A stretch of 64,000 bases of DNA from Muscardinus avellanarius (GCA_963383645.1 OY726563.1:39794831-39858830), one strand, 5' to 3'. Numbered from the stretch's first letter, positions 1 through 13,988 are shown. Notes: generated by a model not told the origin, from the letters alone. A program made the numbers and translations.

Positions 1-393
1 GTCAAGCAGGTAACGAAGTATTATTTTTCTAGAATTTGTTATATTTGTATTTATTATAAATTTTTGAAAAGTTTGGAACATACTATAATTTATTTCTTAT
101 TCTATAGGGAAAATTCACTTTTATATTCACATTCAGAAAAGATTCACTTTAACCTGATTCTGTATGCACAATTAAAACAGTTCCCTAAATAGTATAAAAG
201 CTCTAGGCGTTACAAAATCAGAATCTGCTGCTAACACCCGGTATTCTAGTAGACAGGACAAGAACATAGACTTCAGAAATTCATAAAGACTTGGATTTAG
301 CATCACACAACCATGTTTTGGTTTCCTCATCCATAGAATACTCATAAAACCAGGATAATAACACTGTTAGTCGCCTACCCAATAGCCATCCTC

Positions 394-577
394 AGCTGAG
401 CACAGTGGCACACACCTAAAATCCCAGTACTTGGGAGGCTGAGACAGGAGGATCACAGGTTCAAGGCCAGCCTCAGCAACTTAGTGAGACCCTGTTTCAA
501 AATAAGCAATAAAATAGGGCTGGGGGTGTAGCTCAGAAGTAGCATGCCGTGGGCTTCAATCCCCAGTGCAATACACA
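394..577 (+). mobile_element. Sciuromorph dimeric SINE (B1-like + ID-like)
   Basis: Left half 'tgagcacagtggcacacacc'; right half 'gggggtgtagctcagaagta' ending 'ccccagtgcaatacac'. Confidence 0.88.
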
Positions 578-813
578 CAGATAATGTCATCCACGCGTTC
601 TCCTTCCTCCTCGCCTAGTTCAGGTACCCTTGCCCTGCCCTGCAGCCTAAGGGCCTCAGGGAAAGCTGACCAGGTGCCCAACCCTGCATAGGACTGTTTT
701 AATGGCCTATTTTGAAAAGGGTTATGAGAAGTACAAACAAGTCAATTGTACTCTCAGTGGAGAATTATTTGGTCCTATATATTTATGGGGGTACAGAAAA
801 GGACTTATAACAT

Positions 814-930
814 GAATACTAGATATGGTTTAATCGGCTTCTGAGCATCCAGAGTACCTACTGGGTGACCAGGCAAATAGAAACAGGAAGTAACTTCAGA
901 GGTCACCAAATGCAAATATTGTCAACTCTG
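814..930 (+). repeat. Diverged direct repeat, copy 1
   Basis: 'agatatggtttaat' and 'acctactgggtgaccaggca' to 'agaggtcac', paired with 1893-2000 at roughly 85 percent identity by eye. Confidence 0.8.
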
Positions 931-1149
931 GGAGGATCAGCCTCTTCTTTTGCCCTCACCCTGTTAGGCAGAACAAAGAGACTGTAAATTTTATTTATCA
1001 GGTTTAGATTCCCAAGGGTAGATTATTTTCCTTCATCCAACCCTTGACATTTATGCAAGGAAGTTGAATTTCTTATGATCCCACATTGCATGACATCAAA
1101 GTAGTCCTTAGCAGGGCAACCCTTCTTATAGGCGGTATGGCATGAGGGT

Positions 1150-1292
1150 TGAGCATGTGCACTCTGTTTTGAGACTGCCTGGGTTTGTTAAGACTGGCTG
1201 GGTTCAAATTCTAGCTTGTCCATTTATAGCTCTTTGATCTTGGGCAAGTTGCTGCTCTGTGTCTCAGTGTCCTCAACTCTAAAATGGACACA
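1150..1292 (+). mobile_element. MIR SINE
   Basis: Core 'gactggctgggttcaaattc' and 'ttgggcaagttgctgctctg', ending 'caactctaaaatgga', a mammalian-wide MIR. A TG-rich microsatellite follows. Confidence 0.75.
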
Positions 1293-1320
1293 CACGAGAT
1301 GTTGTGTGTGTATGTATGTA

Positions 1321-1353
<33 letters not shown>

Positions 1354-1838
1354 GAATGTATCACTTTGCATCTCACTATGATGTGTAATTGATGTATATG
1401 ATGTATAATCACACTGTATCAATAAATTATTAAAAATTAAAAATACGATGGAGATAATAGTATTATCTTTCTTACAGGAATATCATGAGAATTATCTTCA
1501 TATATGCATGACATATCAAATGATGCCTGTAGCACAAATCTAAGTGATGGTTATGACTGTCAACAATAAGCTCCTACCTGGATATGAAGGTTTAAACACA
1601 CTAGCCCTTTGCAGCTGGCAGTGGTCAAGCCCAGGAAGCCCTTCCTGCCATCAGTACAAAAGTCTCTTCCCATGGAAGAGACTATTCTTTCATATTCTAG
1701 TTTTCTCCCTGACTGCAAGAATGGCTGGAAGATCCTTGTTTGTTTTTTCTCCCCCAAGCTCTGTAGGTGCTACAGCTGTCCTGTGCAGTTTTACATCTAC
1801 AGAAGGGAATAGCAAACGAAAAGCCCGCAGGGGGGAAA

Positions 1839-1858
1839 CAGCGCCACCTTGTGGTTCA
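1839..1858 (-). promoter_or_regulatory. CTCF-like motif
   Basis: The minus strand reads GAACCACAAGGTGGCGCTG, close to the CTCF core CCACNAGGNGGCGCT. Sequence match only. Confidence 0.4.
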
Positions 1859-1892
1859 TCAGAGAACAATTCCTCACATCTTGGCACTACCC

Positions 1893-2003
1893 AGATATGG
1901 TTTAATGAGGCTCTGAGCACCCAGGGCACCTACTGGGTGACCAGACAAATAGAAGCAGGAAATAAGCTCAGAGGTCACAAGATCACAATCTTGGTGATCC
2001 TCC
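1893..2003 (+). repeat. Diverged direct repeat, copy 2
   Basis: 'agatatggtttaatgaggct' and 'acctactgggtgaccagaca' to 'agaggtcacaag'. It lies within a 185-codon chance open frame at 1544-2101. Confidence 0.8.
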
Positions 2004-2393
2004 ACAGACCTGAAATTGCAGCAGGTGACCCAACTGCCTCCAAGTACAGTGTTTGGAGCTGGAAAGCCCCAGAGCTAATCTGGCAGAACATTTTCATTTA
2101 ATGCTGAGAAATATTGATCCCCAATGATCAGCTGCCCTAAACAGAGTTGAGCCATGAGTAACTCTTCCAATGTTAGTGCAGGAACTCACAAAGTTTACAA
2201 TTCAAATACACTTTAAAAAAAACTCAGGACATTGTCCTTCTTTCCTGACACAAGTGCAAAACCACAGGCAGGAGACATCCATAAGGTCGCAAGAGATAAG
2301 GGTTATCAGGAAATGCCACATCTTTTGTGCACTGAAGCAAGAAGAGACATAGCAAACACATTCATGCTAAAACAAAACTTTAATTGCCTCTTC

Positions 2394-2578
2394 TTTGTGG
2401 TCCTGGGATTGAACCCAGGGGCATTCTACCTCTGAGCTACACTACTAACCCTATTCTATTTTTTATTTTGAAACAGGGTCTTGCTAAGTAGCTAAGACTG
2501 GCCACAAACCTGCAATCCTCCTGTCTCAGCCTCCCAAGTTACAGGGATTACAAGCGTGCACCACATGCCTGGCTGGCC
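2394..2578 (-). mobile_element. Sciuromorph dimeric SINE
   Basis: Complement text 'attgaacccaggggcattct' through 'ccaccacatgcctggc'-type end. Confidence 0.88.
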
Positions 2579-2756
2579 TCTTTTTATTTCTGGCTGATGA
2601 GATTATTCTTCAGGCCCTGAGTATTTTGCAAACGAACATGAAATACTGGATATTGCAAGACTCTTCTCACACCTGAAGCTTCAAGCCCTAATGACTCTAA
2701 GCTACTCTAGCAAGATCCAGGTGTTTCCTAATTCTTCATGTGTTTGTACTGACAAA

Positions 2757-2990
2757 GTTTTTTTAAATATACTTTTATTGGTGCATTGTAATTGTATATC
2801 AAAATGAGGTATAGAGTGGTAAGAACATCCGTGCACATACTTGGTGTTTCCTCTGGATCTCACCCCAATCTCTCCCCTTCCCTATACATGGCACTGAGAT
2901 TGGTATAGATAATTTTGTATATATACATAGCATTATTTAAATTATTACCTCCATTATGTCTCCTTCCTTCTTCCTCCCTCCCCTGAACGC
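2757..2990 (-). mobile_element. L1 3'UTR, 3' part of a 5'-inverted copy
   Basis: Complement of an L1 3' end: T-rich start, 'ttattggtgcattgtaattg', then polypyrimidine 'ccttccttcttcctccctcc'. It is directly followed by a piece of ORF2 end in the opposite orientation. Confidence 0.78.
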
Positions 2991-3165
2991 CTCCATTGAT
3001 CCATGGAATTTTACTCAGCCATTAAGAAGAACAAAATTATGCCATTTCAGGAAAATGGATGGAGCTAGAGAATGTTATGCTAAGTGAGGTTAGTCAGTTT
3101 CAGGAAACAGTTGTATGCTTTCTCTCATATGTGAAAGCTAGAAAGAAACAGGCCTGACAAAAGAT
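2991..3165 (+). mobile_element. L1 ORF2 end, inverted 5' part of the same copy
   Basis: Plus-strand L1 ORF2 terminus: 'aattttactcagccattaag', 'caggaaaatggatggagcta', 'atgctaagtgaggttagtca'. It abuts the minus-strand 3'UTR at about 2990, the structure made by twin priming. Confidence 0.75.
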
Positions 3166-3354
3166 CTAATGATATTTTTTCTCTTGGAAAACACCAACAT
3201 TCCAAACTTTTTAAAAAAGTTTATCCCCCCTCAAAAGATGTGAAAATCTTCCATGAACGAAGCTGCAGCATACCCCTCTTCACATACTGAACAATCTCAT
3301 GAACTGTGGAAATCGACATATTTAGACACAAAGTGGCATTGGTTCCAAACTGAC

Positions 3355-3508
3355 CTTATGTTAAGCCATGACAACATGGGTGTTGTGCCTCCACCAATGA
3401 CCCAGACGGTAAAGAAGACAATGAGGAGGGTGGTTGTGAACATCATCTGGCGAGCGTAGGATGCTGTATCCCGGATGGCCAATGCGAATGCCATTGCTCC
3501 CCTGAGGC
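3355..3508 (-). CDS. SLC9A7: SLC9A7 (NHE7) exon 12, last exon in the window
   Basis: A 154-bp exon with acceptor cctacag|gcctca and donor acataag|gtcagt. It encodes [20 protein letters not shown], then [20 protein letters not shown] and [22 protein letters not shown] is a conserved late helix of the exchanger domain. [11 protein letters not shown] separates NHE7 from NHE6 (DTATYARQMMF) and NHE9 as I recall them. The exon ends two bases into the Arg codon that in human is followed by VGVEE, so the cytoplasmic tail exons lie further 3', below position 1. Confidence 0.97.
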
Positions 3509-3654
3509 CTGTAGGGATAAAGAGGAAGATTTCCTGCAATCAGGCTAGCTGGCAATGTCTCCTCAAAATCCACCACTGCCACCAGAGGCAAAGAAACTAG
3601 TTATCTGTGCTTTGGGGGCCAAGGCATTCGCTCAAAGATGCACCTGGAAGGTTT

Positions 3655-3857
3655 ACCTGGTGTGGTGGTGCACGCTTATAATCCCAGTACTTGGGAGGCT
3701 AAGACAAGATGATTGTAGGTTCCAGGCCAGCTTCAGCAATTCAGTGAGGCACTCAGCAACTTAGTGAGACCCTATTTCAAATCAAAATAAAGTAAAATAG
3801 GATTGACGGCAGAGCTTGGAAGCAGAATGCCCCTGGGTTCAATCCCCAGTACCCAAA
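3655..3857 (+). mobile_element. Sciuromorph dimeric SINE
   Basis: 'cctggtgtggtggtgcacgc' to 'caatccccagtacc'; it lies 146 bp above exon 12. Confidence 0.88.
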
Positions 3858-4006
3858 CAAAAAGGTGTGTGGTTTTCTATTGAAGCTGTCTTTTGTAACA
3901 TTCCCAAACACTAAGACAAAACACTGTATTACTTTGTATACTACATTTTAGAAAATTAACACTATTACCTAAATGATTCTCCTGTTAGTAATCTAAAGTA
4001 AAAAAA

Positions 4007-4177
4007 AGCTGGGTGTGGTGGCTCATGCTTGTAATCCCAATACTTGGAAGGCTGAGACAGAAGTATCACAGGTTCGAGGCCAGTCTCAGCAACTTAGTGA
4101 GACTCTGTTTCCAAATAATAAAATAAAAAGGGCTGAGGGTGTAACTCAGACACAGAATGCCTTTGAGTTCAATCCCC

Positions 4178-4223
<46 letters not shown>
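4007..4223 (+). mobile_element. Sciuromorph dimeric SINE with (CA)n tail
   Basis: 'agctgggtgtggtggctcat' to 'ccccagtaacac', followed by about 20 CA units at 4182-4223 that grew from the tail. Confidence 0.88.
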
Positions 4224-4226
<3 letters not shown>

Positions 4227-4526
4227 GAAACATAGATAAACAATCAAAATACGACCTAAGTCTGTGATCCAAACACTACCCAAACATTACTCAGCCAACC
4301 TAGACATAAATCATAGGGAAGTTCTGCATATATCAAAAGCATATGTGTAGAGAACAGTGATACAAAGGGGGAAGCCACACAGAGAAGTGAAAATATAGCT
4401 GAGCCCACAGCAGCGATTGGGAATCCTTTCTGTAAATGGCCACATGTTAAATATTTTAGGCTTTGTGGACCAAGAGGCAAAAATCAAGGATATTAATTAC
4501 TAGGGTACTTTGTGTGTGCGTGTAGT

Positions 4527-4950
4527 ATTACGGACTGAACCCAGGGGCATTATACCTCTGAGCTCTACTCCCAGCCCTATTTTATTGTATTTATTTACTT
4601 ATTTTTGGTGGTAATGGGGATTGAACCCAAGTTCATTCTACCTCCAAGCTACATGCGCAGCCCAATTTTTTATTCTTTATTTTTAAACAGGGTCTCACTA
4701 AGTTGCAGAGGGCTTCGCCAAGCTGAGGCTGGCTGCGAACCTGCAATCCTCTTCTCTCAGTCTCTCAAGTACTGGGATTACAGGTGTGTGCCACTACGCC
4801 CAAGTCTATTTTATTTTTTATTTGGAAAAAGGGACTCACTAAGCTGTGGAGGGCCTCACTAAGTTGCTGAGGCTGGCTGCAAATCCATAATCCTCGTGTC
4901 TCAGCCTCCCAAGTACTGGGATCAGAGGTGTGCACCACCATGCCTGTGTA
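4527..4950 (-). mobile_element. Nested pair of sciuromorph SINEs
   Basis: The outer SINE (4527-4594 and 4804-4950) is interrupted by a second full SINE at 4595-4803. Both read 'attgaaccca...' first and a 'gggattacaggtgtg'-type end. Confidence 0.8.
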
Positions 4951-5589
4951 TTGTAGGCATTTATAAAAAAAAAGGAAAACAGACTGCCAAAACTGTCGTT
5001 GATAAATCAAGACAGTCAAGAACATAACAATAATTAAGTGTACTATGTTGTAATACAGGTCTACTAATGAAAAGAATGAAATTCTTTGTGGGGGAGGGAT
5101 TTTGCTTAATTGAGTTTCAAAGTTAGTGTTCCCTATCATCAAAGAGATTGCAGATATTCCTCTGCAGAAGACATTCTTAACTGGTGTGGGTAGAAGGACA
5201 GGCAGTAGATAAGATTTAGCCTCGGGCTATGGTTTGCTGACCCTTCAGCTACATTAATGGGTTTTAAGATTAATCAACATTTTAATGTTTTAGAGATTAT
5301 CTAAATTCTTTCATTTCTTCCCCATACTATGCTCATAATTTGTTTTAGAGTAAATATGGAATCTGCAGCATTTAGTACATATGCAGTATAAATTTTTATA
5401 CCCCATAATCATATTATATACAGCTTATAAAAGAATTGAAAAGGCAGACCTACTGTGTCTGAAAACAGAACTACTGTGTCTGTTTATATGTTTTCCTTTC
5501 CCAATGATTTCACAATTATTAATATAATCTCAGAGTGTTATTACAATTTACTAAAGAAAAGTGACTAAATAAGTCACATTAAAAAACAG

Positions 5590-5828
5590 CAAGCTGGGCG
5601 TGGTGGCACACGCTTGTAATTCCAGCACACGCTTGTAATCCCAGCATTTGGGAGGCTGAGACAGGAGGATCGCAGTTTGCAAACAGCCTCAGCTACTTCG
5701 TGAGGCCCTTTGCAACTCAATGAGACCCTGTTTCAAAATAAAGAACAAAAAAAATTAGGGCTGGGGTGCAGCTCAGAGGTAGAATGCCCCCAGGTTCCAT
5801 CTCCAGTACCGCAAAAAAAAAAAAAAAC
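5590..5828 (+). mobile_element. Sciuromorph dimeric SINE with internal 23-bp duplication
   Basis: 'cacacgcttgtaat.ccagca' occurs twice in tandem at 5606-5650. The rest is standard, ending in an A-run. Confidence 0.88.
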
Positions 5829-5865
5829 AGCAAAATTAACATTTCTTTTTAATCTGTCTCCCTAA

Positions 5866-6080
5866 GATATGTAGACACATCTAGATTATAAGTAATAAGA
5901 TATGTAATAAGTAATAAGTAATAAGATATGTAATAAGTAATATGTAATATGTAATAAGTAATAAGATATGTAATATGTAATAAGATTACTCTATAAGATA
6001 TGTAGACACATCTAGATTACTCTATAGCTAATGATTCAATATTTATTATTCAGTATTTATTGAATATTAATAATATTCAA
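5866..6080. repeat. (TAATAAG/TAATATG)n minisatellite
   Basis: A run of 'gtaataagtaataagatat' variants at 5890-5990 is flanked by two copies of 'agatatgtagacacatctag' (5865 and 5996). A/T-rich 'attcaatatttattattca' follows. Confidence 0.9.
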
Positions 6081-6225
6081 TAATTCAATATTTAAGCCTC
6101 TGCCTGTATGTTGTCACAAAGAAGGGAACTTGGGGGTCAGAAAGAGGCAATGTATGTTTCTTTATTGGGTAAATAAGCAATGTGAAAGTGAAACCTTAGG
6201 TATTTAATTAATTACTTTATATTTT

Positions 6226-6416
6226 GTGCATGTTGCTAAGGATTGAACCCAGAGGCATTCTATCTCTGAGCTACACTCCAGCCTGTTTTACTTTTTATTT
6301 TGAAACAGGTTGCAGAGAGCCCCATTAAGTTGCTGAGACTGGCCTTGAACCTGTGATCCTCCTGTCTCAGCCTCCTAAATACTGAGTTTACAGGCATACA
6401 ATATTGTACCTGGCTG
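6226..6416 (-). mobile_element. Sciuromorph dimeric SINE
   Basis: 'aaggattgaacccagaggca' to 'tattgtacctggctg'. Confidence 0.86.
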
Positions 6417-6715
6417 AACCTCAGGTATTTCAAAACCTTGAAAATTTAGTTCTTTTGGACAGCCATCTTTCTCCCAGCATGAAATAATTCTTATGGGTGA
6501 TGTCTTTAAACAGAAATATGTACTTCTCAGCCTTTCAATAAGGAAGATAATGAAGATATTTGAAGTCAACCTAGGTGACATTTAGCTTGACTCAACTCTG
6601 TCTTGCCCACAGGCATTTACCTACTGTGTAAGAGCGTGTCACTGTCCTTCATCCCAAGCTAAGTTCCCCTATTGTCCTTGATACAAACTCAATCTTTGTC
6701 ACAATCCTGGAGCTT

Positions 6716-7006
6716 CTTCCCCACTCTTCTTCCTCCTCCTCCTCCTTCCCTCCCTCTCTCCCTTCCTCTCCCCCCTCTCTCCCACTCTCCCTCTTCTTCT
6801 CTCCCCCCAATACTGGGAATTGAAACCAGTAGCTTTTTACCACCAAGCTTCACCCCAGCGCTTTTAATTTTTTGTATGTGAAACAACCAAACAGGGTGGT
6901 AGGTTGCTGAGTCTCGCTGAGTTGCTGAGGCTTGCTTGCAAACTGTGATGCTCCTCTCTCAGCCTCCAAGTACTGGGATTACAGGTGTGCGCTACCACAC
7001 CCAGCT
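6716..7006 (-). mobile_element. Sciuromorph dimeric SINE with long polypyrimidine tail
   Basis: SINE body 6806-7006; the complement of its tail is a 90-bp C/T-only-rich tract at 6716-6806. Confidence 0.82.
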
Positions 7007-7107
7007 TGGAGCTTCTCTTTGATCTCTACTCCATGGCAGTGGTTCCGGAAGTATTGTCCTTAAAACACCAGCAGCAGTAGCACCACCAGCTGAGAATGTG
7101 TTAGAAA

Positions 7108-7235
7108 TGTTTGTTTTGTTTTGCAACAGGGCCTCATTAGGTTGTTGAGTGGCTGGCTACATTGCTGAAGCTGGTCTTGAACCTGCGATCCTCCTGTCTC
7201 AGCTGCCCAAGTACTGGGTTGACAGGCATGCACCC
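7108..7235 (-). mobile_element. Sciuromorph SINE, B1-like half only
   Basis: 'ttttgcaacagggcctcatt' to 'tactgggttgacaggcatgc'; the ID-like half is missing. Confidence 0.75.
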
Positions 7236-8370
7236 ATGCAAGACCTGAAATGCTATTTCTTTCAAAGCTGGTTTGAAGGCCTCTGTCACGCTGGCCTTGA
7301 GCCTCCTCTTCTTCTCCATGCATCTTTTGTATCTCTTTATGCAAGTGGCCTTCCTCTCTTGGTAGGAAATTAGCTGTCGGTGCACCTGGCTCCCCCCAGA
7401 GGACTGTGAGCTCCTTCAAGAAGGCTGGTCTTTGTATATTCCATGACCTACAACTTCAGCAAATAAAGAGGATGTCTACAAATGTTCGTGGGGATGGAGG
7501 TGATCATTAGGACAGGCAGTGGATCCGTGCTTCTGTGCAAGCTAGCATCCACTGCATGCCAGTAAAGGCAGCTTCTACTCACTCTGCCACACGTGACACA
7601 GGTACCTTTAAGGGTCACAGTGACTCTTGGCCCTCAGTATCTGCTCCCTCTGTTCTGCAGAGGTGCTTGCTCTAATCTGAGTCTGTTCTCGGTAAAGGCT
7701 GCTGCTTACCACCCTCACTGCATCACCTACTCATGCTAACTGTCCTGTCCCTTCTTTACTGTCACATCTTCCTTTGTCACCCTTTGTCCCCTCAGTGGCT
7801 TCTCTGGCTCTCTCAGCTTTACAGTGAAAGGGGGGCTTGTGTGTGGCAGTATAAATCAAGCAGAATGGTCAGCTGCTAAATTCGGCCTTGGATTGGTCTC
7901 ACTTTGTGACTGTATTGCCCCACCCATGGGAAGTCAGAATGAAGAGAGACTTCAACTATTAAGTTCAGTTTCATTCTTTTCCAGAAGGGATGCTGTAGGT
8001 GGGAGGGTTGAGTGGTGGCCTGCACACTTTCTCACCATGAGCTGTTTTCCTTCTCGTGTTAGGTCTAGAGCCTTTCTAGAAATGTAAGGGGAATAAACCT
8101 CTACTAGCAAACAATCAAGCGATTTGAATACTTCTACGTCTCCAGGTCCCTTGGATGGTAGAGATGAAATAGATATGGCAATATTTTAGGGGAGAAGGTT
8201 TCCATTTGTAGTGTGGTTTGTAAGTCTATACTAGCCCAGTTGAACGTATCTGTTGACTCAACACTGCAGAGGATGCCAAAGAACCAAAAAGCTCAAAGTC
8301 TTCTCATGTACCTTATCAATTATATTTTAATCATACTGTCATTACTTGCTAAATAAGCTTAGTGTATTTA

Positions 8371-8511
<141 letters not shown>

Positions 8512-8919
8512 TTAAGGGCCCAACAGGTTTCCAGTGCGGCGCTTCCACGCTAACTCTGGTTGATCAGAGAACTGCAGGGATGCTTTTGTCTGGCAAGCTA
8601 AACAACAAAGCCAGTGTGTGGAGTTTCCCTCTAGACCAATCTCAGCAACAAAAGTGGAGTCGTTTGGCCAACTTCCTCAACCTCCTGGTTCACAGAAATA
8701 ATTTCTAGCTTGTAAAATACACAGTAACTTTCTGACTTAATTCACCTGGTACTGACCAGGTCCTCCATCTGTCTTAAAGAGAGGCTCCAATAAGCTCAAG
8801 TACCATAAAAGGGGCGGGGGAAGTTAAGAGAAGCAAACTGTGGTGTTGGGATGTACTGGAAGAAAAATCACAAGAAAGAAAAATTACTAACCACTGGAGT
8901 TAAAATATAAAGAAAAAGC

Positions 8920-9117
8920 TTGCTGGGCATGGTGGTGCATGTCTACAACCTCAGCACTTGGGAGGCTGAGGCAGGAGGATTATAGCCTTAGCAACTTAGC
9001 AAGACTCTCAGAAACCTAGAAGACCCTATCTAAAAACAAAAAATAAGTGTTGGAGGTGTAGTTAAGAGGGGGGAAAGAGAGAGAGGAAAGGAGGGAGGGA
9101 GAGGAGAGAGGAGAGGA
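8920..9117 (+). mobile_element. Sciuromorph SINE, right half truncated, GA-rich tail
   Basis: 'gctgggcatggtggtgcatg' to 'ttggaggtgtagttaagagg', then purine-rich 9067-9117. Confidence 0.8.
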
Positions 9118-9183
9118 ATTGAGATTTCTGAGTAAAAGCTCTCAAGCTTCACTTTTAAGTAAACATCGTTCACTTGTAAGTAA

Positions 9184-9360
9184 ACATTCCAAGAGTTAAG
9201 GATTCCTATAAAGCCTCAAAAAAAGGTAAAAGTGAATATCCAGCAATAGGGGACCTCTGCACAGGATCCTTGTTAGGGGGTGGGGTTACTGGGGATTGAA
9301 CCCAGGGGCATTCTACTTCTGAGCTAGCCCACAGCCCTATTTTATTTTTTATTTTAAAAT
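9184..9360 (+). repeat. 175-bp direct repeat, copy 1
   Basis: From 'aacattccaagagttaagga' to 'ttttattttaaaa', identical over its whole length to 10240-10416. Confidence 0.95.
9283..9359 (-). mobile_element. SINE ID-like half, truncated (duplicate of 10339-10415)
   Basis: 'actggggattgaacccaggg' through 'tattttttattttaaaa'. It belongs to a 175-bp perfect direct repeat. Confidence 0.8.
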
Positions 9361-10239
9361 GTTTTATTTTTTATTTTAAAATGTTTACTTGTAAGTAAAC
9401 ATTTCTGGGAACTCCAATACCCAGAAAAAGCCTACAAATAAGAGATAGAGAAATTTAAACTGTTCGTGCAACAAGAGACAAGTCAGATCATTCAAAAGAA
9501 TCAACCGAGGGAGATTTCTCTACTTAAGTGGCTGAAATAGCTTTTGGAGATATAAGAAGTGGTAAAGGAACTCTACTGTGGAAAGCAAAGAATTCAGGGA
9601 AACCAGTCATCTGTCACTTGCCAAGTTTAGACAGTACCCAATAGAGAGAGCTACACAGTCCCCTGGTCAAAGAAGGAAACCCCTGTGGGAGCCAAAGGAA
9701 CGGGAGCTTCCGCTTGGGCCCAGTGCCAGCTGCAGGAGCTGCAGCTGCTTCAGACAGAAGCCAGGGCAGAACTATCTTCTGCTTCCTCAGGGTAATGCAC
9801 TAACTATTTTTCTCCTTTTTTTCTTTCCTTTTTTTCCGGTTTGTTTTTAACTAAAGGACACACAGGTAGTGCTCATGAAACACATTCTATCCCAGAGGTG
9901 AAGGAGAAGTGGTCAGCAGCCTTTAGGGTTCCCAGAGGACCCTGCCCACCCTACGACAGGGCCTCATCTGTAAACATGGGCTGTGCTCTCACAGGATGCT
10001 GTGCTAAGAATCGAAATCGTAACGACATGCCAGGACATTCTTAATGACGAAGAAAATATAGCTCCTGCAGATTTGGAGCTAGTAGGCCGGTGAGCATGTA
10101 AATCTGACAAACAAGCCACCAGTGTGAGCCTACGATGCTCTACCCAGGATTCCAACGCTCCCTCTCTAGCAACCTGGGGCATGCCAGTCCTTCCTGCACA
10201 AGAAACAAAAAGCCCAGGAGAGAAAAACACTCCTTACTG

Positions 10240-10416
10240 CCAACATTCCAAGAGTTAAGGATTCCTATAAAGCCTCAAAAAAAGGTAAAAGTGAATATCC
10301 AGCAATAGGGGACCTCTGCACAGGATCCTTGTTAGGGGGTGGGGTTACTGGGGATTGAACCCAGGGGCATTCTACTTCTGAGCTAGCCCACAGCCCTATT
10401 TTATTTTTTATTTTAA
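10240..10416 (+). repeat. 175-bp direct repeat, copy 2
   Basis: Identical to 9184-9360. Here the SINE half continues to full length, so this is the likely original. Confidence 0.95.
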
Positions 10417-10528
10417 AACAAGGTCTGTCTAAGTTGCTGAGGGGCTCACTAAGTTGCTGAGGCTGGCCTCAAATCTGCATTGTCTCAGCCTCCCAAGTGC
10501 TGGGTGCATTCGCAAACACACCCAGCTC
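10339..10528 (-). mobile_element. Sciuromorph dimeric SINE
   Basis: Full-length counterpart of the truncated copy at 9283. It ends 'caaacacacccagctc'. Confidence 0.85.
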
Positions 10529-10530
10529 AG

Positions 10531-10783
10531 GTTTTTTTTTTTTTTTTTTCAGTACTGGGGATGGAACTCAGGGGAATTCTACCTTTGAACTACACCCCAA
10601 GCCCTATTTTTTATTTTTTTATTTTAAAACAGGGTCTCACTGAGTTGCAAAGAGCCTCACTAAGTAGCTGAGGCTGTCCTTCCTGTCTCAGCTTCCCAAA
10701 TGCCTCAGCTGAGGCGATCTTCCTGTCTCAGCTTCCCAAATGCTGAGATTACAACCTTATGTGCCACCACGCCCGGCCTCAGC
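10531..10783 (-). mobile_element. Sciuromorph SINE with internal duplication
   Basis: 'cttcctgtctcagcttccca' occurs at 10679 and again at 10719, a 40-bp tandem duplication inside the B1-like half. Confidence 0.84.
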
Positions 10784-10814
10784 TCAGTTTTTTTGTTTTT
10801 GTTTTGGTTTTGGT

Positions 10815-13468
<2,654 letters not shown>

Positions 13469-13591
13469 TCAAGGATCTCAGCTCCAGGCAAGGGTATCAG
13501 GGCCAGATTCATGCTCCCTTAGCCAGGACCCCTACCCACCGGCCGACCTTCACCTCCATCTCTTCTTTTGGGGGCCTTAAAGCTGCTTTTT

Positions 13592-13676
13592 TTTTTTTTG
13601 CAGTGTTGGGGCTGGATCCCAGGACCTTTGTTCATGTTAGGCAGGGGCTCTACCACTGAGCTACACATTCAAGCCC
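13592..13676 (-). mobile_element. ID-like monomer SINE
   Basis: The complement has a tRNA-like A box ('tagctcagtggtagagc' type). Plus text is 'ggggctctaccactgagcta'. No B1-like half. Confidence 0.65.
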
Positions 13677-13741
<65 letters not shown>

Positions 13742-13785
13742 TGTGTGTGTGTGTGTGTGTATTTAAATATATATATATATATACT
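13677..13785. repeat. (GT)n / (AT)n microsatellite
   Basis: About 40 GT units with one interruption, then (TA)n at 13768-13783. It lies between two SINEs and forms a spurious poly(Cys-Val) open frame. Confidence 0.97.
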
Positions 13786-13988
13786 AGTGGTGCTGGGGAT
13801 TGAACCCAGGAGAATTCTACCTCCAAGTTACACCCCCAGTCCCATATTTTATTCTTTATTTTGAAACAGGGCTCACTAAGTTGAGGAAGGCCTCACTATG
13901 TAGCTGAGGCTGGCCGAGAACCTGTGATCCTCCTGTCTCAGCCTCCCAAGTACTGGGATTACAAGAATGAACCACCAAGCCTGGCTCA
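13786..13988 (-). mobile_element. Sciuromorph dimeric SINE
   Basis: 'gtgctggggattgaacccag' to 'aaccaccaagcctggct'. Confidence 0.88.

Larger units (their letters stand above)
1..3354 (-). other. SLC9A7: SLC9A7 intron 12 (5' part)
   Basis: SINEs, MIR, a 5'-inverted L1 and the diverged direct repeat. No further SLC9A7 exon was found. 1-390 and 580-1150 hold nothing I recognise besides the repeat copy. Confidence 0.75.

Noticed and set aside
1544..2101. 185-codon open frame on the plus strand, the longest but one in the window
   Set aside because: It has no recognisable domain and overlaps a diverged repeat unit, with other frames open in the same place. It lies within an SLC9A7 intron and is likely chance.
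5590..5828. CRISPR-like or satellite array from the repeated 'cacacgcttgtaat' words
   Set aside because: It is one SINE with a single 23-bp internal duplication; there are no spacers.
13568..13864. Frame with long Cys-Val repeats
   Set aside because: Translation of the (GT)n microsatellite between two SINEs.
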